Source: Myrica gale (lineage: Eukaryota > Streptophyta > Magnoliopsida > Fagales > Myricaceae). Taken from it: a stretch of 64,000 nucleotides of DNA. The stretch covers positions 24,870,874 through 24,934,873 of the forward strand of contig OZ005607.1 in assembly GCA_963930655.1 (NCBI GenBank), written 5' to 3'. Positions within the stretch are counted from its first letter, which is position 1, and every line of letters starts with the position of its first letter. The translations under genes were made by a program, and so were the position numbers. This document shows positions 63,871 to 64,000 of the stretch, one piece after another. The notes beneath the pieces were generated by a model. That model was not told the origin of the DNA and searched no databases. It was given only the letters and a program-made list of their open reading frames with translations.

Positions 63871-64000
63871 TTAGTACAAGGACGGAAAATCTTTTATCAT
63901 CGTTTGTTTTTTTCTTTTTTCCAAAAATCTTTATTATTTTCTCTGTTAAAGCCCTCGAACTCGTGGCATACTACCGGGCCATATATTCTATTTTAGGCGA

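Overview
The window is nuclear DNA of a eudicot plant. The genes have many short exons with GT/AG introns and pyrimidine-rich leaders, the spacers are AT-rich, and the repeats are plant types (hAT, PIF/Harbinger, fold-back MITEs, a tRNA-derived SINE). I could not fix the genus. Four host genes read as complete: a plastid-type AIR synthetase (PUR5, 9240-12063, +), a group III calcium-dependent protein kinase (CPK7/8/32 type, 30274-34817, -), the ER translocation protein SEC62 (42534-46407, +) and an NF-YA transcription factor of the NF-YA1/9 type (51976-55920, +) with a miR169 site in its 3' UTR. All four were assembled by eye from exons whose splice sites and phases agree.

Region 1-9.2 kb is repeat-rich and has no recognisable gene. 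It holds one copy of a direct segmental duplication (the other is at 16.0-17.6 kb), a hAT-like element nested in a fold-back MITE, a locally duplicated 0.4-kb segment, and a 1.9-kb near-palindromic element (5355-7268). It ends in a CT-rich block that may be the PUR5 leader. Region 9.2-16 kb holds PUR5 followed tail-to-tail by a broken Tudor-domain gene (-).

Region 18.16-29.10 kb is one 10.9-kb PIF/Harbinger element with matching terminal inverted repeats and a TTA target duplication. It carries an unbroken 415-aa DDE transposase and an unbroken 368-aa Myb/SANT-like partner protein. It also contains a second, truncated Myb/SANT-like exon on the other strand, two internal tandem arrays, a duplicated 225-bp block and a piece that looks like a captured host gene. 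It sits beside a fossil LTR fragment.

Region 30-36 kb is the CPK gene; its last intron contains a diverged copy of the 3' end of the Tudor pseudogene. Region 36-42.5 kb is intergenic with several MITEs, one of them with a perfect 8-bp target duplication. Region 42.5-56.3 kb is SEC62 and NF-YA in the same orientation, a pairing I also recall as adjacent genes in Arabidopsis. Region 57-64 kb is a graveyard: NLR-type leucine-rich repeat remnants, repeated fragments, a GC-rich poly-A-ended insert and a broken hAT transposase.

The host genes act in unrelated processes (purine synthesis, calcium signalling, ER protein import, transcription) and do not form a pathway. The element-encoded transposase and Myb-like protein would work together in transposition.
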